Below are positions 13,905-24,843 of a stretch of DNA of 38,028 nucleotides, in pieces. Source of the DNA: Deinococcus marmoris DSM 12784 (GTDB lineage Bacteria; Deinococcota; Deinococci; Deinococcales; Deinococcaceae). Location of the stretch: positions 1 through 38,028 of the forward strand of contig NZ_JNIV01000044.1 of assembly GCF_000701405.1 (NCBI RefSeq), written 5' to 3'. The notes under the pieces were generated by a model that was not told the origin of the DNA, did not search any database, and worked only from the letters and a program-made list of their open reading frames with translations. The position numbers were made by a program, and so were the translations under genes. The number at the start of each line of letters is the position of its first letter. Within the stretch, counting starts at the first letter, position 1.

Positions 13905-14804
13905 ATGGAACTGCGTCACCTGCGCCATTTCGTCGCGCTGGCCGAGGAAGAACACTTCGGGCGGGCCGCCGAGCGTGTCTTCGTGGTGCAGCAGGCCCTC
14001 AGCAACAGTGTCCGCAACCTGGAAGAGGAGGTGGGCGTGCCGCTGGTGCTGCGGACCACCCGCCGCGTGCAACTGACCCCGGCGGGCCAGGAATTCTTGG
14101 TGGGCGCACGCGAAACGCTGGCGCTAGCCGGGCAGACCGTGGAACGCGCCCGCCGCGCCGCACGGGGCGAGGTGGGCCGATTGACCGTGGGTTTTGTCAG
14201 CGGGCTGGCCTTCGGCGGCCTGCCGGAAATCGTGCGCCGCTTCCGCGAGCTGTACCCTAACGTGAGCGTCGATCTGCGCGAGCTGACCGCACAGGAGCAG
14301 GAAGCCGGGCTGCGCGGCGGCCAGATCGACGTGGGCCTGATGCTGCTGCCGGTGCGCGCCGCCACCCTGGACTCGCGGGCGCTGTGGCGGCAACCGCTGG
14401 TGGCGGCCCTGCCTGCCGGACACCCGCTGGCCCGCAAGCGCAAGCTCAAGATCTCCGATCTGGCCCCTGAACCCTTCGTGTTCTTTCCGCGCCAGTTGCG
14501 CGCCACGTATTTCGATCAGGTGATGCGCTGGTGCGCCGGGGCCGGCTTCACCCCCAACGTCGTGCAGGAGGCCATCGAGATTCCCACGCTGCTGTCGCTG
14601 GTGGCGGCGGGTGTGGGCGTGTTCCTGCCCATCGAGTTCTTCAGCCGCTTGCAGTTGCCGGGGGTGGTGTACCGCCCCGTCGAGGACGCCCCGCTGGTGG
14701 ACATCGTGGCCGTGTGGCGGCGCGACGAGGGCAAGAACCCTGTGGTGCGCGCCTTTCTAAGTGTGGCAGAGGAAATGCTGGGGGCTGGCTCAGGTCAGAG
14801 CTAG
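13905..14804 (+). CDS. LysR-family transcriptional regulator
   Basis: A 299-residue LysR-type regulator. The N-terminal winged helix-turn-helix is clear ([25 protein letters not shown]...[20 protein letters not shown]...TPAGQEFL), followed by a two-lobed periplasmic-binding-like effector domain from about residue 90. The start is placed at ATG 13905; the frame is open back to a TTG at 13866 but without family support. A weak -10-like CAAGCT lies 8 nt upstream. It stands alone between purF and uvrB, with no divergent partner, so its target and ligand cannot be inferred. Confidence 0.92.
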   Translation: MELRHLRHFVALAEEEHFGRAAERVFVVQQALSNSVRNLEEEVGVPLVLRTTRRVQLTPAGQEFLVGARETLALAGQTVERARRAARGEVGRLTVGFVSGLAFGGLPEIVRRFRELYPNVSVDLRELTAQEQEAGLRGGQIDVGLMLLPVRAATLDSRALWRQPLVAALPAGHPLARKRKLKISDLAPEPFVFFPRQLRATYFDQVMRWCAGAGFTPNVVQEAIEIPTLLSLVAAGVGVFLPIEFFSRLQLPGVVYRPVEDAPLVDIVAVWRRDEGKNPVVRAFLSVAEEMLGAGSGQS

Positions 14805-14857
14805 TCGCGCCGCGCACAACAATCCGGCCCAAATCCGCCATCTGGCCTACCATCCTC

Positions 14858-14874
14858 TTACGTCAGGGGCGTAA
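14858..14874 (+). promoter_or_regulatory. RDRM-like operator of uvrB with -10 box
   Basis: TTACGTCAGGGGCGTAA matches 12 of 17 positions of the Deinococcus radiation/desiccation response motif (TTATGTCATTGACATAA) and keeps its palindromic ends TTACG/CGTAA. TAAACT at 14872-14877 overlaps its 3' edge and can serve as the -10 box, so a bound DdrO repressor would block the promoter. uvrB is a known RDR regulon member in other deinococci. Binding here is inferred. Confidence 0.7.
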
Positions 14875-14938
14875 ACTACGGGAAACGCTTCGGCGTCTGC
14901 CACTCTACCTGTCCCCTTTCCTCTGGAGGTCTCCCCCG

Positions 14939-16954
<2,016 letters not shown>

Positions 16955-16958
16955 GGGA

Positions 16959-16997
16959 ACCCCTCACCCGCCGCTGTTGCGGCACCCTCTCCCCGTG
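16959..16997 (-). repeat. GC-rich palindromic repeat, type GGGGAGAGGGTGCCGC
   Basis: Starts 5 nt after the uvrB stop. On the minus strand it reads ACGGGGAGAGGGTGCCGC, then GGCGGGTGAGGGG after a short loop. The same word occurs on the plus strand at 27791-27808. The internal GCCGC/GCGGC arms can pair. Probably a REP-like dispersed repeat that may also act as a 3' stem-loop for uvrB. Confidence 0.6.
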
Positions 16998-17131
16998 TTA
17001 TACGGACTCCGATTGAAAGGTGTTAAAAACACCTGAAAATCCGAACGGAGTGAGCAGGAGAAAAACGGATTCCGGACGTGGAGTGCAGGAATCGGCGCTG
17101 TCCCGATTTCTGCGCGAAACAGACGGAATCC
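16998..17131. repeat. MITE-like element with nested stem-loops
   Basis: Begins TTATACGGACTCCG. Hairpin A is AGGTGTT-AAA-AACACCT (17018-17034, perfect 7 bp). Hairpin B is nested: outer arms GGATTCCG (17067-17074) and CGGAATCC (17124-17131), perfect 8 bp, enclose CAGGAATCGG/CCGATTTCTG (17086-17112, one G-U). The GGAYTCCG ends act like imperfect terminal inverted repeats. No coding frame is convincing. I associate this kind of sequence with a repeat recurring in deinococcal genomes, but cannot check that here. Confidence 0.5.
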
Positions 17132-17188
17132 TCAGCAGAGAAGGCCACGTAGCCCCACGACACAGCACCGCCCCAGCCAAGTAAGCAT

Positions 17189-17212
17189 CAAAAAGCCCCT
17201 CTCCGTGGGGTG
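17189..17212 (-). terminator. Probable terminator of thiB
   Basis: On the minus strand CCCC-ACGGAGA-GGGG is followed by CTTTTT, about 45 nt after the thiB stop. The stem is short. Between here and 17132 nothing further is seen. Confidence 0.5.
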
Positions 17213-17256
17213 ACTCGTAGAGCTGCCACGCAGAGGGTCTGGAAGAGAGGTTTCCC

Positions 17257-18291
17257 CTACCGCGCCCGCAGAACCTGCGTCACCCAGGTATCCACCAGCC
17301 GCTGTGGGTTGGTAGTCAGGCCAGCTTTAATGGGTGATAGCTCCGGCTGGGTGGCGAACTTGAAGACCGGATCAAGCGGCGTGCCGCCCACCGCCGGGTA
17401 AATCCACATGCGGGTGGGGATGTCGGCCTGCACGCCCTTGCCAAGCATGAAGTCCACGAATTTGCGGGCCAGGGCGGGCTGCTTGGCACCCTTCAGGATG
17501 CCCACGCCTTCCAATTGCAGCCAGGTGCTGCCGGGGAGGAACAGGTTGGCGGTAGGAGCCTGGGCGGGCAGCTTCTTGGCGTCGTAGTTGTCGGCGTAGA
17601 AGACCTCGGCGGCGGGGCTGCTGGTATACGACAGCACGATGGGATATTTCCCCCCGTTGCGGCTGAATTCCTTGTTGTAGGCGTCGCTCCAGCCGCGCGT
17701 GACCTTGAGGCCATTCAGGCGGGCGTCGCGCCACCACTGCCACGCGTTCGCCTCGCCGTAGTGGTTGACCGTGGCGAGCAGGAAAGCCAGACCGGGGCTG
17801 CTGGTGGCCGGACTGGCAACCACGGTCAACTTGGCGTACTGCGGCGTTTTCAGGTCATCCAGTGATCTGGGCAGGGCCAGACCCGCTTTCTGGAAGTACT
17901 CCCGGTCATAGTTGAGGGCCACGTAGCCGTAGTCCATGGTGTTCAGCAGGCCCGCGTCGTCCAGACGGTAGGCGGCGGGAACCTTCGCCAGTTCGGGCGA
18001 CTTGTACGGCTGGAGCAGGTCAAACTGCTTTGCGCGGCTGATCAGGCTGTTATCCAGGCCGTAGACCACGTCGGCCAGCGGGGCGCGGCGGGTCAGGATC
18101 AGGCGATTGAGAAGCTCCCCGGCGTCGCCGCCCTTCACGAAACGCACCTTCGCGTTATTCGCGCTTTCAAAGGACGCCACCAGTTTCTTGTCCACGTCAA
18201 AAGAGTCGTGGGTAATGACCGTCAGGGTGGTCTGGGCGCTGGCCGCACCCGTCAGAAGTAGAGCCGCTGTCAAAACACCTTGTACACGCAT
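17257..18291 (-). CDS. thiB: Thiamine ABC transporter substrate-binding protein
   Basis: A 344-residue periplasmic binding protein of the ThiB/TbpA type, capturing thiamine or its phosphates for an ABC importer. Residues 1-19 form a signal peptide ([19 protein letters not shown]). The mature part starts [16 protein letters not shown] and contains [14 protein letters not shown] and [16 protein letters not shown], typical of the family. The start is placed at the ATG at 18289-18291 because AGGA lies 5-6 nt upstream; longer starts (18312, 18327) fall in the terminator hairpin. No thiP or thiQ follows; the gene appears monocistronic, so permease and ATPase must be elsewhere. A TPP riboswitch precedes it. 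Confidence 0.93.
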   Translation of the reverse strand: MRVQGVLTAALLLTGAASAQTTLTVITHDSFDVDKKLVASFESANNAKVRFVKGGDAGELLNRLILTRRAPLADVVYGLDNSLISRAKQFDLLQPYKSPELAKVPAAYRLDDAGLLNTMDYGYVALNYDREYFQKAGLALPRSLDDLKTPQYAKLTVVASPATSSPGLAFLLATVNHYGEANAWQWWRDARLNGLKVTRGWSDAYNKEFSRNGGKYPIVLSYTSSPAAEVFYADNYDAKKLPAQAPTANLFLPGSTWLQLEGVGILKGAKQPALARKFVDFMLGKGVQADIPTRMWIYPAVGGTPLDPVFKFATQPELSPIKAGLTTNPQRLVDTWVTQVLRAR

Positions 18292-18304
18292 ACTGTTCCT
18301 AAAC

Positions 18305-18334
18305 ATAAAAAAGCCCCCTCGCGTCACGAGGGGA
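18305..18334 (-). terminator. Riboswitch expression-platform terminator of thiB
   Basis: On the minus strand CCCCTCG-TGACG-CGAGGGG is followed by GCTTTTTT, directly before the thiB start. Together with the TPP aptamer it forms a classic transcription-terminating riboswitch. The CCGCAA...TTGCGG helix at 18347-18362, with flanking GCC/GGC arms, lies between aptamer and terminator. Confidence 0.9.
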
Positions 18335-18370
18335 AGCGGGGCCAGACCGCCGCAATCTTGCGGGGCTGGC

Positions 18371-18462
<92 letters not shown>

Positions 18463-18467
18463 CGGTC

Positions 18468-18473
18468 AAGGTA
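18468..18473 (-). promoter_or_regulatory. -10 box of thiB
   Basis: TACCTT on the minus strand a few bases before the riboswitch P1 helix; spacing fits a transcript starting at the aptamer. No convincing -35 box. Confidence 0.35.
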
Positions 18474-18564
18474 GCAGAATGAACGGGTCAGAGGCGGACC
18501 GCAGGGTCATTTTCTGCCTTCACAGTTGGTCAATAGAGACAGTCGCAGTGGTCAGTGAACGCGC

Positions 18565-18570
18565 TAGCCT
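18565..18570 (+). promoter_or_regulatory. -10 box of the CynX/NimT-type gene
   Basis: TAGCCT, 6 nt before ATG 18577; leaderless type, no Shine-Dalgarno sequence. Confidence 0.45.
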
Positions 18571-18576
18571 GCCCGC

Positions 18577-19797
18577 ATGAGCCGCCCGGACCTCGCCATC
18601 CCCCCAGCGCCGGACGCGCCCCAGCAACGCCGAAGGCCCACCGCCGCTCCGCTGCTGATCCTGGGGCTGATTCTGGTGGCGCTGAACCTGCGCCCGCCGA
18701 TTGCCGGATTCGGGCCGTTGCTGTCTCAATTTCAGGCCGAGTTTCAGGTCAGCGCCGCCACCCTGAGCCTGCTGACCACGCTACCGTTGCTGTGCTGGGG
18801 CGTGCTGGCACCGCTTGCGCCCTTGCTGAGCCGCCGCTACAGCAACGAAACCATCATCCTGTTTGCCACCGCCGTGATCGGCCTGGGCAGCGTGCTGCGG
18901 GTTGGCGCGACGCTGCCCATCATCCTGATCGGCACGGTGCTGGTGGGCGCGGGTATCGCCCTGAACAACGTGCTGCTGCCCAGCCTGATCCGGCGCGACT
19001 ACCCCACGCGGGTGGGGCCGATGACCGGGCTGTACACGCTGGCGGTGGTGGGCGGCGCGGCGCTGGCCTCCGGGGTGGCCGTGCCGCTGATGACCGCGCT
19101 GGGCGGCCAATGGCGCTCGTCGGTGGGCGTGTGGATCGGGCTGGCCGTGATTGGCGTGCTGGCGTGGCTGCCCACTGTCTTCGGGCGGCAGACCCACGCC
19201 CGCCCGCTGAGGGGTTCGGGGCCGTCGGTGTGGCAAAATCCCTACGCGCTGTCGGTGACGCTGTACATGGGCTTTCAGTCTCTGGTGTTCTTTACATGGC
19301 TGACATGGCTGCCCAGGGTCTTGCAGGACAACGGCTTCACGGCGGCGCAGGCGGGGCTGCTGCTGGCGTTTGCCAACGTGGTGCAACTGCCCTTTACGCT
19401 GGCGGTTCCGGTGCTGGCGGCGCGGCCCAAACTTCTGGTTCCGCTGGCGGTGGCGACGGCGCTGGTCAGCGCGGCAGGCATCACCGGCCTGCTGCTGTCG
19501 CCGCTGACGCCCTTGCCCTGGCTGCTGATGATGGGCATCGGCGCGGGCAGCACCTTTCCGCTGGCGCTGATGTTCATTGCGGTGCGGGCGCAGGACGTGA
19601 CGCAGGTGCCCCAGCTTTCTGCAATGGCACAGGGCTTCGGCTACGCGCTGGCCGCCAGTGGCCCCTTTATTTTCGGGGCGCTGCACGATCTCACGGGCGA
19701 CTGGCATGTGCCGCTGATCTTTTTGCTGGCCATGACGGGTCTGGTGCTGGTGACTGGAGTGGCGGCGGGACGGGGCATCCGGGAAGCAAGAGCATGA
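18577..19797 (+). CDS. MFS transporter, CynX/NimT type
   Basis: A 406-residue, roughly 12-TM major facilitator. The N-terminal [15 protein letters not shown] segment after a short Pro/Arg-rich cytoplasmic start is characteristic of the CynX (cyanate) / NimT (2-nitroimidazole) group. A cytoplasmic loop ([14 protein letters not shown]) divides two six-helix halves. Substrate cannot be deduced. It is divergent from thiB and precedes eutB by only 38 nt, but eutB seems to have its own -10 box, so co-transcription is uncertain. Confidence 0.88.
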   Translation: MSRPDLAIPPAPDAPQQRRRPTAAPLLILGLILVALNLRPPIAGFGPLLSQFQAEFQVSAATLSLLTTLPLLCWGVLAPLAPLLSRRYSNETIILFATAVIGLGSVLRVGATLPIILIGTVLVGAGIALNNVLLPSLIRRDYPTRVGPMTGLYTLAVVGGAALASGVAVPLMTALGGQWRSSVGVWIGLAVIGVLAWLPTVFGRQTHARPLRGSGPSVWQNPYALSVTLYMGFQSLVFFTWLTWLPRVLQDNGFTAAQAGLLLAFANVVQLPFTLAVPVLAARPKLLVPLAVATALVSAAGITGLLLSPLTPLPWLLMMGIGAGSTFPLALMFIAVRAQDVTQVPQLSAMAQGFGYALAASGPFIFGALHDLTGDWHVPLIFLLAMTGLVLVTGVAAGRGIREARA

Positions 19798-19823
19798 CCT
19801 TTCTCCAGATCACTCTCCGCGTC

Positions 19824-19829
19824 TAAACT
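19824..19829 (+). promoter_or_regulatory. -10 box of eutB
   Basis: TAAACT, 5 nt before ATG 19835. The same TAAACT plus 5 nt plus ATG pattern precedes the Nudix gene at 22046. Confidence 0.45.
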
Positions 19830-19851
19830 GCTCCATGCCCCTCTCCCCACA

Positions 19852-21264
19852 CTGGAGCCGCCCACGTACCATCTGACCCTGGGCCACCAGCACTTCAGCT
19901 TCCCCGATTTGCGGCGGGTGATGGCCTGCGCCAGTCCGCCCAAATCCGGCGACGAGCTGGCGGGACTTGCGGCGGGCAGCGCCCAGGAACGCGAGGCGGC
20001 GCGGCAGATTCTGGCGGACCTGCCCCTCAGGCTGTTTCTGGAGGAGCTGCTGATTCCCTACGAGACCGATGAGGTCACGCGCCTGATCGTGGACAGCCAC
20101 GACGCGGCGACCTTCGCACCTGTGTCCAGTCTTAGCGTGGGCGAATTCCGCGACTGGCTGCTGGGCGACGAGGCCACACCTGAAGTGCTGGTGGCCCTGG
20201 CACCCGGCCTGACCCCCGAAATGGTGGCTGCCGTCAGCAAGCTGATGCGGGTGCAAGACCTGATTCTGGTGGCCTCAAAAGTGGAGGTGGTCACGCGTTT
20301 TCGCACCACGCTGGGGCTGCGGGGGCGCTTCAGCACGCGGCTGCAACCCAACCACCCCACCGACGATCCGCGCGGCATCCTGGCAAGCACGCTGGACGGG
20401 TTGATGTTCGGCTGCGGCGACGCGGTGATCGGGATCAATCCCGCGCTGGACAGCGTGGACAGTTGCGTGGGCCTGCTGCGCCTGCTGGACGACTTCCGCC
20501 AGCGAACCGGCGTACCGACGCAGAGCTGCGTGCTGACGCATGTGACCAACACGCTGGAGGCGATGGCGCGCGGCGCTCCGGTGGACCTCGTGTTTCAGAG
20601 TGTGGCGGGCACGCAGGACGCCAACAGCGGCTTCGGCATTGATCTGGCGCTACTGGACACGGCCCACGCGGCGGCGCTGGAGCTGCGGCGCGGTGAGGAA
20701 CTGGCCGGAGGCTTCGGCGACAACGTGATGTACTTTGAAACCGGGCAGGGCAGCGCCCTATCCGCCAACGCCCACCACGGCGTGGATCAGGGCACGCTGG
20801 AAGCCCGCGCCTACGCGGTGGCCCGCCGTTACCGCCCGCTGCTGGTCAATACCGTGGTGGGGTTTATCGGCCCGGAGTACCTGTACGACGGCAAGCAGAT
20901 CATCCGCGCGGGGCTGGAGGACCACTTTTGCGGCAAGTTGCTGGGTCTGCCGATGGGCTGCGACATCTGCTACACCAACCACGCCGAGGCCGACGGGGAC
21001 GACACCGACACCCTGCTGACCCTGCTGGGCGCGGCGGGGGTGACCTTCATCATGGGCGTGCCAGGGGCGGACGACATCATGCTGAACTATCAAAGCACCA
21101 GCTTTCACGACGCGTGGTATCTGCGCCGCATGTTTGATCGCCCGCCCGCGCCAGAATTTGCCGCGTGGCTGGAAACGGTGGGACTGAGCCGGGATGGAGG
21201 TCTGACGCTGCCGGGTCAGGCACAACTCCGCGAATTGATGGGAACGGCAGGGCTGGGCAGGTGA
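19852..21264 (+). CDS. eutB: Ethanolamine ammonia-lyase large subunit (5' end uncertain)
   Basis: EutB with EutC forms the adenosylcobalamin-dependent enzyme that splits ethanolamine to acetaldehyde and ammonia. Family sequence runs from YHLTLGHQHFSFPDLRR and SGDELAG through QPNHPTDDPRG, NPALDSVDSC, FQSVAGTQDANSGFGID, GLPMGCDICYTNHAEAD and DIMLNYQSTSFHD. The homologous part begins before the first in-frame ATG/GTG/TTG. The natural-looking start, ATG 19835 behind a TAAACT box, is in another frame and meets a stop after 13 codons; one extra C in the CTCCCC run would join it to the correct frame. I give the in-frame CTG 19852 as the 5' limit. It is a real 1-nt deletion, a sequencing slip in a C-run, or a rare start codon. 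It overlaps eutC by 4 nt. Confidence 0.9.
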   Translation: MEPPTYHLTLGHQHFSFPDLRRVMACASPPKSGDELAGLAAGSAQEREAARQILADLPLRLFLEELLIPYETDEVTRLIVDSHDAATFAPVSSLSVGEFRDWLLGDEATPEVLVALAPGLTPEMVAAVSKLMRVQDLILVASKVEVVTRFRTTLGLRGRFSTRLQPNHPTDDPRGILASTLDGLMFGCGDAVIGINPALDSVDSCVGLLRLLDDFRQRTGVPTQSCVLTHVTNTLEAMARGAPVDLVFQSVAGTQDANSGFGIDLALLDTAHAAALELRRGEELAGGFGDNVMYFETGQGSALSANAHHGVDQGTLEARAYAVARRYRPLLVNTVVGFIGPEYLYDGKQIIRAGLEDHFCGKLLGLPMGCDICYTNHAEADGDDTDTLLTLLGAAGVTFIMGVPGADDIMLNYQSTSFHDAWYLRRMFDRPPAPEFAAWLETVGLSRDGGLTLPGQAQLRELMGTAGLGR

Positions 21265-22037
21265 CAGACCCCCCACAGCCGGGCGATCTGACTCCCTGGG
21301 CCTCGCTGAAAGAATTTACCGACGCCCGGATCGCGCTGGGACGGGCGGGAACATCCATGCCGACGCGGGAGCTACTCAAGTTCAACGCGGCGCACGCGGC
21401 GGCACGGGACGCCGTTCATGTTGCCGCCGATTTTGAAGCGTTGGCGGAGTCTCTACAAACTGCCGGAGAGGTGGTTCTGCACGTCCACAGCCGCGCCGCA
21501 GACCGTGCCGAATACCTGCGCCGCCCGGATTTAGGGCGCACCCTGGCCCCCGAATCGCTGGCGGAACTGGAAGGCCAGCCCCCAGCCGATGTCGTGATCG
21601 TCGTGGCGGACGGCCTCTCGGCGGGGGCGCTGGCGCATGTGGGGCCGCTGCTGGCGCTGCTGCTCCCTGAATTGCGCGGGGCGGGTCTGAGCGTCGGCCC
21701 GGTCGTTCTGGCGCGGCAGGCGCGGGTGGCGCTGGGCGACGGCGTGGCCCTGGCCGTAGGCGCAAAACTCGTCCTCGTCCTGATCGGCGAACGCCCCGGC
21801 CTGAGCAGCCCCGACAGCCTGGGCGCGTACCTGACTTACGCCCCGCAAATCCAGACGCGCGATTCGGCGCGCAACTGCGTGTCCAACATCCGCCCGGCGG
21901 GGCTGGGCGTGCGGGGGGCGGCGTGGCGGCTGGCGCACCTGATCCGGCAGGCGCTGCGCCGGGAACTCAGCGGCGTGGCGCTCAAGGACGAGGGCGGCGA
22001 ACCGCCGGGGGACTTTGCTCCGCTCCCACACAGCTAA
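21261..22037 (+). CDS. eutC: Ethanolamine ammonia-lyase small subunit
   Basis: A 258-residue EutC, partner of EutB and part of the adenosylcobalamin site. Family signatures include [76 protein letters not shown] and the C-terminal [14 protein letters not shown]. The GTG start overlaps the eutB stop (GTGA), so the two are translationally coupled; the longer in-frame start at 21165 lies within eutB and is rejected. No eutA reactivase, dehydrogenase or microcompartment shell gene is in the window. Confidence 0.95.
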   Translation: MTDPPQPGDLTPWASLKEFTDARIALGRAGTSMPTRELLKFNAAHAAARDAVHVAADFEALAESLQTAGEVVLHVHSRAADRAEYLRRPDLGRTLAPESLAELEGQPPADVVIVVADGLSAGALAHVGPLLALLLPELRGAGLSVGPVVLARQARVALGDGVALAVGAKLVLVLIGERPGLSSPDSLGAYLTYAPQIQTRDSARNCVSNIRPAGLGVRGAAWRLAHLIRQALRRELSGVALKDEGGEPPGDFAPLPHS

Positions 22038-22040
22038 ACT
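22035..22040 (+). promoter_or_regulatory. -10 box of the Nudix gene
   Basis: TAAACT, 5 nt before ATG 22046, overlapping the end of eutC; leaderless type. Confidence 0.45.
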
Positions 22041-22045
22041 GCCCC

Positions 22046-22504
22046 ATGAACTCCCCTTTCTATCTCATCGCCTGGCTGGTTGTGCAGGACGGGTCCGGGC
22101 GCGTGCTGCTGGGCCGCCGCGACGGCACAACCTACATGAATGGCCGGTGGGGCCTGCCGGGCGGACGGGTGGAACGCGGCGAGGCGCTGGTGGACGCTGC
22201 CGTGCGCGAGACCCAGGAAGAAGTGGGGTTGAAAGTAGAGACGGCCTCGCTGACAGCCCTGGGCGTGTCCCGCTTTGACATCGGCGGGATGCAGGGCACC
22301 GATTTCCTGTTTCTGACCCGCGAGTGGGATGGGGAACCGTCGCCGCTGGACAAGACCTCCGAAGTGGGCTGGTTTGCCCCCGACGCCCTACCGGACGACT
22401 GCCTGCCGTGGCTGCCCGGCGTGCTGGACGCCCACCTGTCGCGCGGCGCGTGGCTCACCGAGCAACTGGACGGGGTGGATGGCGTGCGGATTCTTTCCCC
22501 CTGA
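22046..22504 (+). CDS. Nudix hydrolase
   Basis: A 152-residue hydrolase of nucleoside-diphosphate-linked compounds. A perfect Nudix box, G-x5-E-x7-REUxEExGU, occupies residues 40-62 (GRVERGE, then RETQEEVGL), with the Mg2+-binding glutamates intact. The N-terminal [19 protein letters not shown] strand is typical. Deinococci are rich in Nudix proteins, so a specific substrate cannot be named. The start follows the eutC stop by 8 nt and has its own -10 box; the longer frame from 21923 overlaps eutC. Confidence 0.93.
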   Translation: MNSPFYLIAWLVVQDGSGRVLLGRRDGTTYMNGRWGLPGGRVERGEALVDAAVRETQEEVGLKVETASLTALGVSRFDIGGMQGTDFLFLTREWDGEPSPLDKTSEVGWFAPDALPDDCLPWLPGVLDAHLSRGAWLTEQLDGVDGVRILSP

Positions 22505-22568
22505 CACCCGGCATTGGTTCTTCCATCATGTTCCCCGGCCAGGGACGACTTCGGCTTGCCGCACTCCC

Positions 22569-22595
22569 TTTCATCTGAAATACTTCCAGATGAAA
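22569..22595 (+). promoter_or_regulatory. Perfect inverted repeat at the marR start (operator)
   Basis: TTTCATCTG, 9-nt spacer, CAGATGAAA: perfect 9-bp arms. The right arm ends on the first base of the marR ATG, and the spacer holds AAATACTTC, a possible -10 region. MarR proteins usually bind such sites over their own promoter; an autorepressed marR-efflux operon is the likely reading. Confidence 0.75.
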
Positions 22596-23077
22596 TGAGT
22601 TTACCCACATCTCCCCCAATTGCAACGCCGCCAGACGGGCTGTATGACCTGATCCGGCTGACGCTGCGGCTGTCGCGGCGCTTCCGGCAGGCGCTGGACG
22701 AGCCGCTGGAAACCGCGCTGGGCCTGAACACCAAGGAACTGCTGGTGCTGGCCTCGGTCATGGACGGCGAGCAGACACCGGGCCGGATTGCCAGCAAGCA
22801 GAATCTGCCCGCCCCCACCGTGACGCGTATCGTGTCCAAGCTGGTCTCGGCGGGGCTGGTGGAGCGCGTCAACAACCCTGCGGATCTGCGCTGCTTTCAC
22901 CTGCGCCTGACCCCACAGGGCGTGGCCACCCGCGCCCGCACCCGCGAAACCGGGCAGGCCATCGTCGCCTCGCACTTCGGCCATCTGCCGCCGCAACGGA
23001 TCGGGGCGGCACTCAGGGCCATGCAGGACTTTCACGACGCCCTGAGCCTTCCCCTTCCTGAAGAGGTCCATACATGA
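22595..23077 (+). CDS. MarR-family transcriptional regulator
   Basis: A 160-residue winged-helix regulator, starting at ATG 22595 (MSLPTSPP). Core sequences [50 protein letters not shown] and FHLRLTPQG correspond to the MarR helix-turn-helix and wing. An upstream in-frame start (22514) would translate the operator and is rejected. The gene overlaps the efflux pump gene by 4 nt (ATGA). By family precedent it represses the operon until a ligand, often an aromatic compound, binds. Confidence 0.92.
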   Translation: MSLPTSPPIATPPDGLYDLIRLTLRLSRRFRQALDEPLETALGLNTKELLVLASVMDGEQTPGRIASKQNLPAPTVTRIVSKLVSAGLVERVNNPADLRCFHLRLTPQGVATRARTRETGQAIVASHFGHLPPQRIGAALRAMQDFHDALSLPLPEEVHT

Positions 23078-24741
23078 GTACCCCCATCAGTCCCGCAGTC
23101 CAGAGCCACTCCGGCCTCAATGAGCGCGACAGGATCATGGCCTTTATCGGCATCCTGACTGTGCTGTTCCTGTCCAGCCTGAACCTGACGGTGGTGGGCA
23201 GCGCCATGCCGCGCGTGATCAGTGACCTCGGCGGCTTTCACCTGTACGCCTGGGCCTTCACCGCCTACGCGCTGGCCACCACCATCACCATTCCCATCGT
23301 GGGCACCATCAGTGACCGCGTGGGCCGCCGCCCGCTGATCCTGCTGGGTATCGCGATATTCGCGCTGGGCAGCGTGGGCCTGGGCTTCGCGCAGAACATG
23401 GAGCAACTGATCGTGCTGCGCGCATTACAGGGCATCGGCGGCGGCACGTTGATGGCGATGAGCTTCACGGCGATTGCAGACCTTTTTACCCCGATTGAGC
23501 GCGGGCGCTACCAGGGCTACACCGGGGCCGTCTGGGGCGTGTCCAGCGTGGTGGGGCCGCTGGTGGGCGGCTTCCTGACCGATCACCTGGGCTGGCGCAG
23601 CGTGTTCTTCGTGAACCTGCCCTTTGCGCTGCTGGCGGCGTATTTCATCTGGCGCTACTTCCGGCTGCCCAAGCCGGTGGTGGCCGAAGGCACGGGCCGC
23701 AGCTTTGACGCCTTAGGCGCGGCGCTGCTGGCCGGTACGGTCACCATGCTGACGCTGGCGGTGTCCTGGGGCGGAGCCACCTACGCCTGGGGCAGCCCAC
23801 AGATTCTGGGCCTGCTGGCCGGGGTGCTGGCGCTGGGCGTGGGCTATGCGCTGCACAGCCGCCGTCAGGCGCGGCCCATTCTGGACCTGGGACTGCTGAA
23901 AGACCGGAGCATCGCCACCGCCTCGCTGGCCGCCTTTCTGGTGAGCGCGGGCATGTACGCCGCGATTCTGTACCTGCCGCTGTACATGCAGGGCGTGCGC
24001 GGCAGCAGCGCGGCGGGCAGCGGTCTGGCCCTGGCCCCATTGATGGGCGGCATGATCCTGACCAGCACCCTGGCCGGACAGTTCGTGAGCCGCACCGGGC
24101 GCTACAAGAAACTGATCGTCAGCGGGGCGCTGCTGGCCTCCGCCGCCCTGGTCCTGGCCTCCACGCTGAGCCTGACCACCCCGATGTGGCTGGCAGTGGG
24201 CACCATGATCCTGCTGGGGCTGGGTCTGGGGCCGGTCAACAGCCAGCTCGTTCTGGCCGTGCAGAACGCCGCCCCGCGCGAGAAGCTGGGCAGCGCCACG
24301 GCGGGCAACCAATTCTTCCAGCAGATCGGCGGCACGCTGGCGGTCAGCCTGTTCGGGGCGCTGGTCAACGCGCAACTGGCCGCGAAGCTGGGCGCACAGC
24401 TCCCCGCCGCCGCAAAGACCCTGCCCGCTCCCTTGCAGGACGCCATCGCCAGTCCCAATCTGCTGACCAGCCCGGAAGCCAGCGCGCAGGTAGGCGCGGC
24501 CCTGCAACAGTTGGGGCAGCCCGAACTGCTCTCGCAGATCACGGCGGCCCTGAGAAACGTGATGGTGGGCGCGATTGGCGAGGTCTTTCTGGTCTCGGCG
24601 GCGCTGGTGGGGCTGGCTTTTATCGCCGCCCTGCTGCTGCCCGAGCGCCCGCTGCTGGGCCGCCAGACGCACACGGTAGAGGTGAACGGCGTGAAGGCCG
24701 AGGCCGCGAACGTGCAGGTGAGCGCGCAGGCGACGGATTGA
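23074..24741 (+). CDS. DHA2-type MFS multidrug efflux transporter
   Basis: A 555-residue, about 14-TM drug:H+ antiporter of the EmrB/QacA group. Motif A-like [13 protein letters not shown] follows TM2, motif C-like [18 protein letters not shown] marks TM5, and [17 protein letters not shown] is the D1-type first helix. A long periplasmic loop before the last helix contains [12 protein letters not shown]. It ends with a hydrophilic cytoplasmic tail. It is co-transcribed with and translationally coupled to marR, so drug-induced export is likely; substrates unknown. The ATG start is fixed by the overlap. Confidence 0.93.
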   Translation: MSTPISPAVQSHSGLNERDRIMAFIGILTVLFLSSLNLTVVGSAMPRVISDLGGFHLYAWAFTAYALATTITIPIVGTISDRVGRRPLILLGIAIFALGSVGLGFAQNMEQLIVLRALQGIGGGTLMAMSFTAIADLFTPIERGRYQGYTGAVWGVSSVVGPLVGGFLTDHLGWRSVFFVNLPFALLAAYFIWRYFRLPKPVVAEGTGRSFDALGAALLAGTVTMLTLAVSWGGATYAWGSPQILGLLAGVLALGVGYALHSRRQARPILDLGLLKDRSIATASLAAFLVSAGMYAAILYLPLYMQGVRGSSAAGSGLALAPLMGGMILTSTLAGQFVSRTGRYKKLIVSGALLASAALVLASTLSLTTPMWLAVGTMILLGLGLGPVNSQLVLAVQNAAPREKLGSATAGNQFFQQIGGTLAVSLFGALVNAQLAAKLGAQLPAAAKTLPAPLQDAIASPNLLTSPEASAQVGAALQQLGQPELLSQITAALRNVMVGAIGEVFLVSAALVGLAFIAALLLPERPLLGRQTHTVEVNGVKAEAANVQVSAQATD

Positions 24742-24776
24742 AGATTGCCGCGCAGGAGAAATGAGGAAATGCAGAG

Positions 24777-24807
24777 AAGCCCTGGCCAGCGCTGGGGCTT
24801 TCTTCTT
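24777..24807 (+). terminator. Terminator after the efflux gene
   Basis: AAGCCC...GGGCTT, with an inner CCAG-CG-CTGG alternative, followed by TCTTCTT. It ends 37 nt before the next gene. Confidence 0.7.
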
Positions 24808-24830
24808 GCGTCCCCCCGCACCCAATCCCG

Positions 24831-24836
24831 TACCCT
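24831..24836 (+). promoter_or_regulatory. -10 box of the FAD oxidoreductase gene
   Basis: TACCCT, 7 nt before ATG 24844; leaderless type. Confidence 0.45.
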
Positions 24837-24843
24837 GTGACCC

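Noticed and set aside
14531..14938. Long N-terminal extension of uvrB
   Set aside because: It overlaps lysR in another frame, passes through the RDRM-like promoter, and the family N-terminus begins at ATG 14939 behind GGAGGT.
18292..18327. Upstream starts for thiB (MTRGGFF..., MFRNS...)
   Set aside because: They lie within the riboswitch terminator hairpin and T-run; AGGA supports the ATG at 18289-18291.
18555..19826. 423-codon plus frame overlapping the CynX/NimT-type gene
   Set aside because: Alternative frame of the transporter gene, Gly/Arg/Ala-rich without membrane segments, whereas the other frame has about 12 helices.
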